This document shows positions 1-10,510 of a DNA stretch of 32,033 nt, in pieces. Source of the DNA: Ophiostoma sp. CBS 140.51 (Eukaryota; Ascomycota; Sordariomycetes; Ophiostomatales; Ophiostomataceae); assembly GCA_029298735.1 (NCBI GenBank), contig JANSLP010000360.1, forward strand, positions 1 through 32,033. Reading direction: 5' to 3'. The translations under genes were made by a program, and so were the position numbers. Position 1 is the stretch's first letter; every line of letters starts with the position of its first letter. The notes under the pieces were generated by a model. It saw only the letters and a list, made by a program, of their open reading frames with translations. It had not been told where the DNA came from and did not search any database.

Positions 1-234
1 TTTTGTTAGAAGAGTAAAGAAAAACTCAAACTGTCTTTTTTTATAGAAAAATAAAAATAGAGGCTGATTGTGGAAGAAGAAAATCCAAACGAATGTATTT
101 GACGACACATGCACTCTACTGTTCTCTATTTTATCTACAGAAAAACACAAACAATGAAACAAAATATACAAAGATTCGATTGACAAACACAAGTATATCC
201 AAGTAGAAGCAAATCTTACATTCCCCCAAACCAC
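1..234. other. AT-rich 3' flank of the acetoacetyl-CoA synthetase gene
   Basis: This short A/T-rich stretch follows the minus-strand stop codon at 235-237 and most likely holds the 3' untranslated region and polyadenylation region of that gene. I see no coding potential, RNA gene or notable repeat in it. Confidence 0.6.
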
Positions 235-2689
235 CTACAGCTTCGTCTTCGGCGAGTCGCCCGGCAGGTCCCGGTACTGCTCATACAGTTTCAGGACCTC
301 CGGGTTGGCGACAGTACCACTGACAGCCGCCTTGCGCCCGCTGACGATATGTTTGACATTAATCTCGCACTTCTTGCCATTGACCGTGTAGGGGATGTCG
401 GCGACCTCGAAAATGTAGCGGGGCACGTGACGGATGCTGTACTTGGCGCGGATGGCAGAGCGCAATTTTTCGGTAAGTTTGTCGGTCAGGGGACTTTTGC
501 CCGGATGCATCTTGACAAAGAGGAGAACGCGCTCGTCGAGATCGGTAGATCGTTTCTGGCCAATACACAAAGTGTCGGCGATGTCGAGGAAGGTTTCGGT
601 GACGGCGTAGATTTCCGCGGAGCCGAAACGGACGCCCGAGGGGTTCAAGACACCGTCCCTGGAAGTGTTAGCGAGCGAACGAGAGAAGTGAGTGATTGAG
701 GAAGAGGGAGCGAGCGAAGCGAGGACAGAAAGAACTTACGATCTTCCAAGAATGGCAAGACCATTGGTCTGGGACAGACGCTGCATGTAGTCACCGTGGC
801 ACCAAATATTGGGTCCAAAACGCTCAAAGTAAGAGGCGCGGTAGCGTTCGAGACCATCTTTGCCGTGGAAAGAGACGGGCTGACTGGGGAAGGGCCGTGT
901 GCAGACAAGTTCACCGGCCTGGCATGTGGCTTCGACGGAGACAGGTGCGTCTTGAGAGGCGTCCATGATGTCGACCGCCATGCCGAGAGCCTTGCACTGA
1001 ATCTCGCCCGTATAGACGGGCAGGAGGGGTGTTCCGCAAACGACTAACCTGTTAGTGGGAGCACATAATTTGCTCATCAGGGGGGAGGGACATACAGCTT
1101 CCGCAAAGGTCAGTGCCGCCGCTCATGGAAATAAGCTGGGCCGAGGCTGGGAAACCCTCGCGGTAGAACCATTCATAGAGCTCGGCAGAGAGGACGAAAC
1201 CGGTGGATGTGACGGTACGGAAAGGGATTTTGAAGTTTCCTGTCAGTTAGTACAAGGACAAAAGAGTATCATATGGTAGGGTGGTGTGGTGACTTACTTG
1301 GAGAGATGCCTTTACTCCGCAGGTCGGCCATATACCGCGGTGAAGTGCCAAATACGGAAACGCTGTTTTATTAGTTGTGATGTCACAAAAAGATTTACAG
1401 CCAGTCTGTGCTACTTACCCGACTTCTTCTGCCAGATCAAGGAGTGTGGTCGGCTTCGGGTGGTATGGTGAACCATCATACAGCAACATCGACTTGCCGG
1501 ACGAGATATTGATAAAGTTGAGCACCCACATGATCCACGATGTCTGATATCTAGTTAGTGGTGGAACAAGTATTGTAATGAGAAGCCCGTAAGGCTTACC
1601 GTTGTGTACTGGAAGACAACATCGTCTTTCCGAATGTCGTGTTGCAAGACCATGTCGGCCTTGACTTTTAAAGCAGCGCCCTATTTTATTAGCAAGGGGA
1701 GGACGTTAATTGCATTGCCTCCTGGAAAATTGACTCACACCTGTCGAGTGCACAATGCACTTTGGCTTGCCGGTCTGAGCTGTTAGCTACATATCCCTAA
1801 ACATAATCTTCTCCTGATCTCGGCTTACCGTTCCTGAGGAAAATAGAATGAAGCCAGGGTGTGAAAATGGCAACAGAGCAAAGTCCAACTTTGCCCCCGT
1901 ATCTCTGGTCAAAAAGTCTTCAAATGTGCAGCCACGGTAGATGGTGCTCATGTCCGGCTTCAGTCCGCTGTAGTCGATCACGATTGTATTTTGTATGGCA
2001 GTCCCACCATTTGCCTCGCCCAGCAGAGCCGACCATTCGGCCAACCGCGACGACAAGTCAATCTTCTTGTTTGCATATGTGTATCCATCGTCGGCAAAGA
2101 CAAGTTTCGGTGCCACCTGGCCGTACCGGTCGACAATTGCCGCTGAGCCCAGGTCGGGCGAAGACGACGACCACACAGCACCCAGTGACAGTGCTGCCAG
2201 TGCCAGGACCATTGCATCAACCGAGTTGGACACGACGGCCGCCACAACATCGCCCGCGACAACACCGGAAGCGGCCATGGCACTGCGGGCCCTCCGTACA
2301 CGCTCGCGGAGCTGCTTCCATGTCACACACTCGATGCTAGACTTGCCCTCACGGGCAAAGTGGACTGCCACCTGGTCAGGGGCGCCGTCACGCAGCAAAA
2401 ATTCGGCCAAGTTCAATTTGTCGTTGGGGAAAAAAGTCGGCGGCGGGAACATAATGTTGGGGTCTACACCCTCGCCGAACATGGGACCAGGTTCCGGCTG
2501 GCCGGGCGGTGCAAGCTCCAGCCAGCGGTATGCCTCACGCCAGAAGGTAGCCGACGTGGCGGCGTCGACGGACCAGCTGTGGAGGTCATGATATGTCTTG
2601 AGGTTAAGACTGTATTTTTTGTTGATATGCGCGATGAACTGCGCGGGGTTCGACGCGGCCGTGTCGTGCGGTGTCCAGAGAGGTTGCAT
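235..2689 (-). CDS. AACS: Acetoacetyl-CoA synthetase (acetoacetate-CoA ligase), 8 exons
   Basis: An ANL-superfamily adenylating enzyme that activates acetoacetate with ATP and CoA to acetoacetyl-CoA, AMP and pyrophosphate; the family is usually cytosolic. Exons on the minus strand: 2689-1829, 1774-1739, 1680-1600, 1543-1419, 1362-1298, 1239-1096, 1043-740 and 658-235. Together they give 2040 nt, 679 aa plus TAG, a normal length for this family. The introns are 52-81 nt with GTAAG/GTGAGT/GTATGT donors and CTAAC or CTAAT branch sites. Visible motifs: the phosphate-binding loop SSGTTGKPK (about residues 284-292, interrupted by intron 1), SWIMWVLNFIN, SGGTDLCGS, LPVYTGEIQ, GRSDGVLNPSGVRFGSAEIY, and a late NGKK (632-635) carrying the catalytic-lysine region. 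The start is chosen at ATG 2689 (context CACAATG), with the conserved N-terminus following directly. The C-terminus ends in TKL, not a canonical peroxisomal signal. Exon joins come from reading frame and family motifs, not from transcript data. Confidence 0.96.
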
Positions 2690-2695
2690 TGTGAC

Positions 2696-2722
2696 GTGTG
2701 TGAGTGTGTGTGTGTGTGTGTA
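2696..2722. repeat. (TG)n/(CA)n microsatellite just upstream of the AACS start
   Basis: A nearly pure TG dinucleotide tract on the plus strand, which is a CA tract in the sense of the minus-strand gene. It begins about 7 nt upstream of the AACS start codon and therefore lies in its 5' untranslated region. One TGAG interruption is visible. Confidence 0.9.
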
Positions 2723-3072
2723 TGAAAATGTGTCGGATGGGTAGAGAAGGAGAACGCCGAGAAAGGCAGGGAGAGGTCAATTGACGAGATAGAAAACACA
2801 AACAATGAAACTCTGGAAAAGAAATATAAAGCTTCGGAGCTATCCCCCTTGCACCTGCCGTTGTTGGTCACTTACACGCACCTTCCCTCCGATGCCAGCC
2901 TCGTCGGCCGTGCCTGCCCTGGCCTGCCTGCACCAATATGGCAATTACCCAGAGCTTGATCACCGCGGCTATTATACCGACGAATGCCGCCAGCAAGCCT
3001 CGGGCCAGCGCTGAGCCGAAGCCACTTACACCAGAGTGTAGGACTCACAGCACGCCAGCGGTCGCTTGAAGT

Positions 3073-3115
3073 CGCTAAATCCACTAAAACCCCAGACTTT
3101 TTAGTGGGTTTAGCG
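3073..3115. repeat. 17-bp inverted repeat (hairpin) with 9-nt loop
   Basis: The left arm 3073-3089 (CGCTAAATCCACTAAAA) pairs with the right arm 3099-3115 (TTTTAGTGGGTTTAGCG) over 17 bp, with one G-T wobble, around a 9-nt loop. The arms are built from CTAAA-type units. The hairpin lies about 400 bp upstream of the AACS start. It could be a remnant of a miniature inverted-repeat element, a cruciform, or a structured part of the upstream gene's 3' region; the sequence alone does not decide. Confidence 0.8.
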
Positions 3116-3660
3116 GATTTGAGCCTCCACAAGCCCTATCGGCATTTACCGAGTCCACTCGTCCGTCGGCGGACGACCTTTGTTTTCGAGTTGTTTTCTT
3201 TCGGGGGCATTTCCGAGAGACTGAGAAACGGACCGTGAGGCAACGGAAAGCGTCTCCGTCGTCCGGGATCGGCTGGCTTTCATGTAGATGTGATTTTTCC
3301 ATTTCTGAGACTCACTCTTGTTAAAGAGTCGGCGATTCAAATCACGTGCAGCTGTGAAGATGCCATTGGAAAGAAAGACCAATGCAAATAAAGTAAATAG
3401 AGAAGGTACAATTGGCCAATCAGGGTGTGCTTTCTTCGGATATCAACAGAAAATCATCACATCGCCACCTCCCATCTTCCCCTCTCGGCTTCTCCGCTCC
3501 AATTTCCTCTGAATATACTCAACAATGACATTACGCAGCAATCCGATAAGCCGACTAACCACCCGACTAACAAGATAAAATCGACCAGTAATTAAAGAAA
3601 CAAAACATACGTGAGAGCCCGAACGCCGCTACACCCAAACTGTTGTACCATCGAGCTCCA

Positions 3661-6154
3661 TCAAATCGACATCTTCTTCACTTCCTCCATTTTCAGCGGC
3701 CGTCTCTGGTGTTTGCAAGTCCAGTGGCCACGTTGTATGTGGAAGAATTGAGGCGCCTCGCCGACAATGGAGGGGTGTGCCCAGTCCCAGACACTGTCAC
3801 TGCGGTTGCTAGTGACGGTGTGTGGCAGCCCAGTAAGCGGTGTCGCCCGCCCCGATGCGGCTTCTTCAATCAACTGTTGCTGGACAATCGCACGTGCTTC
3901 GGCTTCGCTCAGACGTCTAGGACTGCCACCACTCCCACCATGGGCTGCCTGCAGCTCAGAAAACTTGATCAGGTCGGCATACTGGATGACCTTTGCAAAG
4001 CTGGTTGGGATCCAGTTGAGCCGGGCCTCGTGCCGTGCGCCGCCCTGATTCACTAGTGCTTGGTAGGTGGCGTGCCACATGCGAATGGACGCTTGCATGG
4101 CGTTGTTTACACTCCTACCGTCACCTCTGTGGCGCAAGTACGGTTCCCACCGTGGACGTTCGACCGTTTCGAGTTCGCGCAATGTGCGTCCGAACCGGAA
4201 TGCCAAGGCATGGAAGAGGTTGCGCACATCGGCCGACAGAGGTGTGACTTCAGCAGCGCGACCGCTGGCCAAAGTCTCAGCCCAGGTAGCATCGACATTG
4301 ACCGACCGATTTGGTGCACCTATGGCCTCGTTGGTCTGGTCTCCGGATGAAGAGGCTCGCGACGCCCACAATGGATGGATACGATGCTCAGGGTGCACAT
4401 CCAGCTCGGGTCGCTGAACAACACCATGTTCTTTCTCAAAGGGTTGGTGGTAGAACCGACAGCGACCCGTACAACTGAGACGAGCCAAAAACTGCAGGAC
4501 ATCATAGGGACAAAACTGTGTCTTTTCTGTTGTCTCAGGCGGGGCCTCAGGGCCATTCGGCACACCATTGACGTACATCATCAAAACTGTCACTGGGATC
4601 TGCGAGTTGGCCGTGCGGAACAGTTTCCGACCGGGATCGTTAAGGATGGCCTGGAACCGGTGTGCAAAGGTGTGGTACATGGAACGAGTTCCCTCTTCAA
4701 GCACTTTCTCATGGACGTCTTCGAAATCGTTGGGGCCCACACTCTTGTCCTCCTCAGGGTGTGGACCGTTGGGAAGTGGTCTTGAGAGTGCCTCATTGGT
4801 CGAGTTGGACAGCAAAAACTGCAGCCAGCGGGCCTCCGTCTCGTTGACGCGGCGAATGGACCTTGTGCTGGGGGACGCCGCAGACGGAGCCTCAAGGTCA
4901 TACTGCTCATGCAGCATCAGTGAAGCACCCGGCGCATCCCCACGCAGACCTTGCTCAATGTACTGGTACACCTCGGTGAGCAACGGTCGCGGTGCAATGT
5001 CCAAGCGGCGGAGCAACAGTCGACCAAGACCACGGAGAAGCACAAGCAGACGTCGGTCGCGCTCCATATTCACGGGCAGTGGCAGGCGGGTGACCGGCCC
5101 GCTGTCCTCATTGCCGTCGGTAGCAGCACCAACACTCCCAAGACTGTACGCACCCTCAAACGGCAGCAGTGTCGTCCAGCCACGGCTGTTGCTGTTCTCT
5201 GCCTCGGCGACCTGACGCGCCTGCTGCATCCAGTGCTGACGGAAACGGAGAAAACGATCCATCTGAACAGTGTACGGATGCGTCTCGAGCTCGGTCACAT
5301 CTGGGTCGTCGGGATTGTTGGGCGGGCTGTTCGGTGCTTGTAAGACGCTCGGCCTGACTGACCTCTGCACTTTCGGCCTCATCCTGAACGCCGCCATCGC
5401 CGCCGTCGTTGTCGGCGGCTGCTTGGTCGAAAATTCCTTCGTATGAGGCATTCAACCGTCTGGACAGCTCCTCATCATACTCATACAATGCCTGGGCAGC
5501 GGCGTCAGCATCGTTGTCGTCCATTGCGGCTGGATTGTTATCGATGTTTTCTGTAAAGTCTTGGATTTCGTCTTGACTGTCAACGTCAGAGCCGTCTTCT
5601 CCGTTTTCAATGTCGCCTTCACTGAGCGCGCTGGCTGCCTGAGACATGGCAAACGCAACGTGGCGAGCGGGTGTTTGAGGTGCAGCACAGACGCTAGCAG
5701 GGACGCCAGCAGGAACTTCTTGAGTTGAAGATGCGACTGGAACAGGAGTGACAGTGACCGGCGGCGCGTCAAGCACGTCTTCAATAATGGGCGACAGACG
5801 TCTGGACGTAGGGTACCGGCCGGGTGGTGATTGAGGAGGGAGAAGTGGTGAGGCTTCTGGCTGCTCTGGTTCAGAAGTTGGCTCACCTGCCGCCTTTCCT
5901 TTGCCCTTGTCCTGGGGGAGCACGACAGTAACTGTATCGGGCAGTGCCGGGTCGTCCACATTGTCGCTCACAGCGACAGCGGTATGTGTTGTCTGGGTGG
6001 GACTCTCGACGGGACCAAAGAGGTCGTCGTCGTCATCGGCATTCTCTTCTTCGACCTCGTCTCGTTTAGAGACACTGGTAACCGGGCCCCTGCGACCACC
6101 ACGGCCTCTGCTTGATGCGAGCGTGGATGCAGGCTGCCGCCGCGACCGCAAGTT
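3661..6154 (-). CDS. Uncharacterised protein with acidic disordered N-terminus; frame change near 5.3 kb
   Basis: I do not recognise the family. The 5' part (6154 down to about 5363) encodes a low-complexity, Asp/Glu/Ser/Pro-rich region starting RSRRQPAST, with an RGRGGRRG patch and runs such as EEENADDDDDLFG. The 3' part (about 5262 to the TGA at 3661, 533 aa) looks folded, with MDRFLRFRQHWMQQ, helical leucine-rich stretches (RLLVLLRGLGRLLLRRLDI), a possible Cys/His patch (SCTGRCRFYHQPF) and a basic end. The two parts are in different frames. One frame-compatible join is a 100-nt intron 5362-5263 (donor GTCAGT, acceptor CAG); a one-base shift near 5335-5345 reads equally well. Upstream, an acceptor TAG at about 6155-6157 suggests further 5' exons (see the separate entry). 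It sits in tandem with AACS but 970 bp away and shows no functional link. Coding character is fairly sure; the exact structure is not. Confidence 0.65.
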
Positions 6155-6546
6155 CTACGACCTGGGAATTGAGATGGGACCGGGACAGGATTCGGGATGG
6201 AAAATGGCCCACGGACGGCAACAGTGCTGTCACTCGCGTTTCTTCTGATGGGCCAGCTGCCATACAAGCGGCTATTTGAATGGCGTCCAAGTACGCGGCC
6301 GTGGCTCTGACAAGCGGGATCGCTGTTATCTACCGGCGGAATGTCCGTCAGGTTAATGTGTGCGCCCGTAGGAAGCGAGGCAGCGCCGTGTTGCTGGCGA
6401 ATGGTATTTGTGAGCTGGTTCATCCGGTCTGCCGTAGGTGCATTTCTTTAGGAAGAGCCAGCCTGAGAGCCAGTCCGAGTGCCCTCCTGACTGCTCTGGA
6501 TGTTGCCCCATGTGACGATGCGCTGGGAACTCGATCTGGGAGGCAT
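6155..6546 (-). other. Probable 5' exon(s) and intron of the uncharacterised gene
   Basis: A minus-strand ATG at 6546 opens MPPRSSSQRIVTWGNIQS and runs about 32 codons to an in-frame TAA. The same frame reopens as RMNQLTNTIRQQHG and HINLTDIPPVDNSD, with an ATG at 6423. A frame-preserving 63-nt intron (GTCAGG to GGCAG) would skip the TAA, but its donor is weak. Donors GTACTT (6294) or GTAGAT (6333) would both join in frame to the exon starting at 6154. These are hypotheses from frame arithmetic; the true start could be 6546 or 6423. Confidence 0.35.
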
Positions 6547-6713
6547 ATCGCCGGGATGTCAACAGTGAGCTGTCGTAGATTGTGAATGTCGTGATACAAA
6601 GTAAGCCCAGAGGTAAGTGACGATGCAGACCTTTTTTGATTTTTAATGTTCTTCAAATTCATTGATGGAAGGAACGACAAACTGCGATCGCAGATATCAC
6701 AAATCACAATTAT

Positions 6714-6743
6714 TTCAGATTCAGATTCAGATCCCCCCCCCCC
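6714..6743. repeat. (TTCAGA)3 followed by an 11-C homopolymer
   Basis: Three tandem copies of the hexamer TTCAGA are followed directly by 11 consecutive C residues and then AAAA. Such tracts are prone to length variation and to sequencing error. Confidence 0.85.
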
Positions 6744-8890
6744 AAAACCATTCTACGCGACATTCCAACTGTCTGCATCCAACTTGAAAGCATTGAGCCA
6801 CAAAGAAAGGCCCAGCAGCAGAAAGTCCAGCTTGACAGGCTTGCCCATGCCTGCTTTTGGAAAATAGAGTTAAATAGAGTTGCATTCATGGCTGAAAGAA
6901 AGGGAGAAAGCAACAAGCATCACCGAAATTTAGGGAGTAAGGGATGCAATCTGTTGGTTTCGGTCGACATTGTGCGTGTTGGGGGCTGGTTGCCAAAAAC
7001 AGAACAAAGAGATTTGAGAACAGAAGCATGCAACAGCCAACAGCAACGTCCGGAAGGAGAATAGAAAGAAGGAGGTCACAAAATTATGTGCCATGGTCTA
7101 TTTGTGAAAAGAACATTGATTTTTCAAAATCAAATCTCTGCTCCTTTTTAGACTACATTTTGAATTTCATTTACCGCTCGCTTTCACGGTTAGCGATGGC
7201 CTCATTTTCAGAGCGGCACTTTTTATCTTCCCAACGTAGATATATGCACAATAGTGGTTTATTTCAGCCCTCTTTGGAAGGCAAAAGCGAAAAAAAAAGA
7301 AGGAAAATGAAGGTACTAAAACCATTTAAAAGTCCCGTTTTCTCCGACCATATGCATCCTATCGGCCGTGCCTTTTTTCCTTTGTTGTTAATCCACATGC
7401 ATTTTGCATCTCGGGCCTCCCATCTCGCATGCTCTCGGAGTCGGTCGAGGCGGTGTTCGTGGCCTGGCCCGCCTGGATTTGCCCTGATGGATGCCTGTAT
7501 CACCCTGCAGACAACTTACACCCACTGGCCAGCTCCGTAGATCCAGGCTAAAACTTCAAAGTCGCCCTCCGTTCCCTCTTTCCCACTCTTTTGCCCACCG
7601 CCATTTTCGATCATCACCCGCTTCTGGAGTCTCATTGGCTGCCTCGTGCCTCACTACCTGTACACTACCTCACTACTTTCCCACGCCGAGCGCCCTCTTA
7701 CGAAAAAACCCTTTTATTTTGCTTCTTTTGGTCAGTGACATTCTTTTTCGCGACTCCCTCGTCCACGCTATCCTGCCATCTGAGCTGACATTCAGCCCAA
7801 AAATAACAAAACCCCGCGGAGGAGATGCTTCGAAAAGTAATCGAGAAGTATTCCCACTCCGCGCCTTCGTGAGACCAAGACACGCAGATGTCAGCTCGAC
7901 CGTTTTCTTTTGAACATTCTTTCTCATCTGACAGGCGCGGCGTTGTTTCCAGATTTCCCCGTGGCTCCCTGGATGATGTGCATGTGGCTGTTTGTGTTGC
8001 CTCTCTTCCATTTTCGGCTCTTCGTACGAAATATTTGTAAATCCGCACTCATTCATTTCCTGGAGGCCCAACTCTCTTCCCCGGCAGTCGAGTTTCTGAT
8101 TGTGAGTCTCACTCATATTTCCCACCCTGCGGCCACTTTTGGCCTACATGGCCCCCAAACGCGTCGATGACCCAACCAACCAGCCTGGCCCAGATCTTCC
8201 CTCTTTTTTCTGCCGTTTGTCTTGACGTATTACCTCGTCGCTCTCGGCGGGTGCCTTGCATGTGAGCCGTGTGGTTAAAATATTGTTTAATGGCTGTTTT
8301 ATCGTATTCTGGGCCCCTCCTGTCATTTGGCCTTTTTGGCCTTCCATTTATGACCTCTGTGTACCATTTGCCTCACATTTGCCACGAGTGGCCACGTCGT
8401 TTTGCATCCTTTCATCTTTAAAGATCTTTTGTCATCCAATCATGCCTCTTTGCTTGTTTATTTCTGTCGTCGTTTCACTCCTCGACTGCCCTGTTTTGTG
8501 TGACGAACGCCCGCCGCACCGCCCGGCGCCACCCCTGTCGTCCCATACCCGCCAGCAGGGGGTTCGTCAGGGCTCGGGAGCAAAAGAAGGGCTGGAGGGG
8601 CTCTGGACAATCAAGAACCTTTTGTTTTGTTTCTATTTCCACTTATCAAACTCGTCGGATTTCGGCTCTCGATGTTTGCCCTTGCACAAAGAAAAGACTA
8701 CTGCACGCCGGGAGACTTGCAGCGAGGGAAAAGAAACAATCAACAATATAGAAATACTACTCAGACACGAGCTCTTCTTCTTTTGCATCCTTTGTATCTT
8801 TCTTTTGAAGCGCCCAAAATCAATAAAAATGTGACGAAAGTACAAGTCCGCACAAATGTGGCCGCCTAAAGCGGCCCATACAGCGCGTAG

Positions 8891-8956
8891 AGGAGAGGCC
8901 TTGGCCGACCTGGGCTTGGCCGACCTGGGCCTGGCCGCATCTAGGTCGGCCTCTCT
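8891..8956. repeat. Two exact 15-bp tandem copies within an inverted repeat
   Basis: TTGGCCGACCTGGGC occurs at 8901-8915 and again at 8916-8930, with a degraded third copy after it. The block is flanked by AGAGGCC (8894-8900) and GGCCTCT (8948-8954), which are reverse complements. GGCCGACC at 8903-8910 also pairs with GGTCGGCC at 8944-8951. The block is GC-rich in an otherwise pyrimidine-rich setting. No function can be assigned. Confidence 0.75.
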
Positions 8957-10452
8957 CTTTTGTGTCCCTTTTATTTCTTTATTTCTTTTTAATTTTCACT
9001 GTACCTCTTTCGAACGTTGCAATTTCTACCCGCCGGGTGCGATGGCTGGTCTTGTCACCGGCACTAATCAACAAGAGCCAGTGTGTTGGGAACAAGCCCA
9101 TCTGCAAGGTAGATCGATGGCCGTATCCCATCTAACTGCTATGGCTAGGCCATAAGTCAGGACCACGAGACACACTTTGCAATACCTCTCCTCTCCACAA
9201 CTTTCACAATGTTGTGCATGTATTACTCTGTACTGCATGCTTGTATTAAATACCCGCCCGTCTACGCGCTCACGCGACTCTTTCCCCATGTTCAATCTCT
9301 CACAAGTGTCACAGAAGATGTAAACAGAAATTAAAAACCAGAAGATTAAAATAAAAGGGGCAATACGAACAACGAAAGTAATGGTGGGCATGAAAGACGG
9401 ACAATGAAGAATAAAAGACAGAAGCAGATGATGGGTCCGGGTTGGCCGCCGACTCTTCCCACCACCGAGAGGGCTGCGGCCTCGCCGCCTGCTCTTGAAT
9501 TTCTGGTCCTTTTTTCTCCTGATTATCTTCAGAGAGTGACATGTGCTCGACGAAGAAAATAGAGAGACATTCTCTGATAGGACAGCTGGTGGCAGAGGCT
9601 GGGAACACCAGGCAGACACGAAAACGGCTTCGTGTGGGTACACGGCAGTGTTGGCGACCTTTCTTTCGTCTCCGGTCTCTCTTTCGTGGCCTTGCCTGCT
9701 TGTACTTTCGTTTTCACCTGACATTTTATTCTTATTTCTTTTCTTATTTCTTTTCACCTATGCTGTCTCATATTAACGTCAATTATGTCAACCGGCGTTG
9801 CAGACCATCGCCAACTAACACTGCACAGACCGCAATCAGGCCCTGAGAAGGCTCCGGAGTTATTTTTGGCGAGACACCGCTTTCCCTGAATATCGCGACT
9901 AAGCTTTAAGCCTCTGTTCTCCGTTTCGTCTTTTTTATTCAAATTGTTTTGTCCTGCTTTCTTTTCTGCATCGCTCCTTCCTTGCTGCCTCGCTGTCATC
10001 GCCTCCCAGCTCTCCTTCCCTGTTCCCCCCCCACTTTGTTTCTGGTTTTGAGTTTTCCTTCTCCAGCAGACACACTGGCAGGGCACAGCCTGCCCCGAAC
10101 TGAGACATGCAGCCCTCTCAACGATGCTGTGCGCCGCACACGACTGGTCGAAAGCGCACGACACTGCCCTTGGCTGTGTGCGCGAAGTGGAGGGGGAGGC
10201 AAGGAAGTGCAGACAAGCACGAGCGCACAAAACACAAAGAGACATCCACCACTCACTTGCACCAGTCGTTCCTTCCTGTCACGATGCAGTTATTCTCCAA
10301 AGCGTTAACTCAGTATTTCTTCTGGAAGGGAAGCAACGACCGGAGTGTGCTTCTGCCCCATCGTACCTTCCCGTAGCGCTGCCCACACCCCCTTTCCACT
10401 CCTTCCTTTTGGGTCCTTTCACTCTTTTCACTGGCTGCAGGGCCATTTCCCC

Positions 10453-10510
10453 CCAATGAGCCAATATAAGCGCCGGCTGGCTCACAACCTCTCACAACCT
10501 CTCACAACCA
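10453..10510 (+). promoter_or_regulatory. Candidate core promoter: CCAAT boxes, TATAAG and 3x CTCACAACCT
   Basis: Two CCAAT pentamers (10453-10457 and 10461-10465) overlap or adjoin TATAAG (10465-10470). They are followed by three tandem copies of CTCACAACCT (10481-10510, last base changed), A/C-rich sequence typical of fungal leaders near the start of transcription. The arrangement fits a plus-strand start near 10.50 kb. It would produce either a 1.5-kb leader for the CRIB-like gene at 12050 or a separate noncoding transcript. This is motif-based inference. Confidence 0.4.

Larger units (their letters stand above)
2690..3660. other. Intergenic region holding the AACS promoter and 5' leader
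   Basis: These 971 nt lie between the AACS start and the 3' end of the next minus-strand gene. They should contain the AACS promoter and leader as well as the upstream gene's 3' untranslated region. The region carries the CA tract next to the start codon and a long hairpin at 3073-3115. I found no convincing open reading frame. Specific transcription factor sites cannot be assigned with confidence. Confidence 0.6.
6547..10440. other. Long gene-poor region between divergent genes (left part)
   Basis: This stretch of nearly 3.9 kb shows no open reading frame with family motifs or convincing composition on either strand. Frames of 100-230 codons occur but are low-complexity, often lack a good ATG, and have no recognisable domain. 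Contents I can point to are a TTCAGA triplet repeat with an 11-C run (6714-6743), a 10-bp tandem AAATAGAGTT pair near 6865-6885, and a tandem repeat inside an inverted repeat (8891-8956). The promoter of the minus-strand uncharacterised gene should be in the left end. Confidence 0.55.

Noticed and set aside
9068..9757. Minus-strand frame of about 230 codons in the gene-poor region
   Set aside because: It is Lys/Arg/Ser-rich low complexity at the start, then unrelated hydrophobic sequence, with no domain and no supporting introns or leader; it fits an open frame arising by composition.
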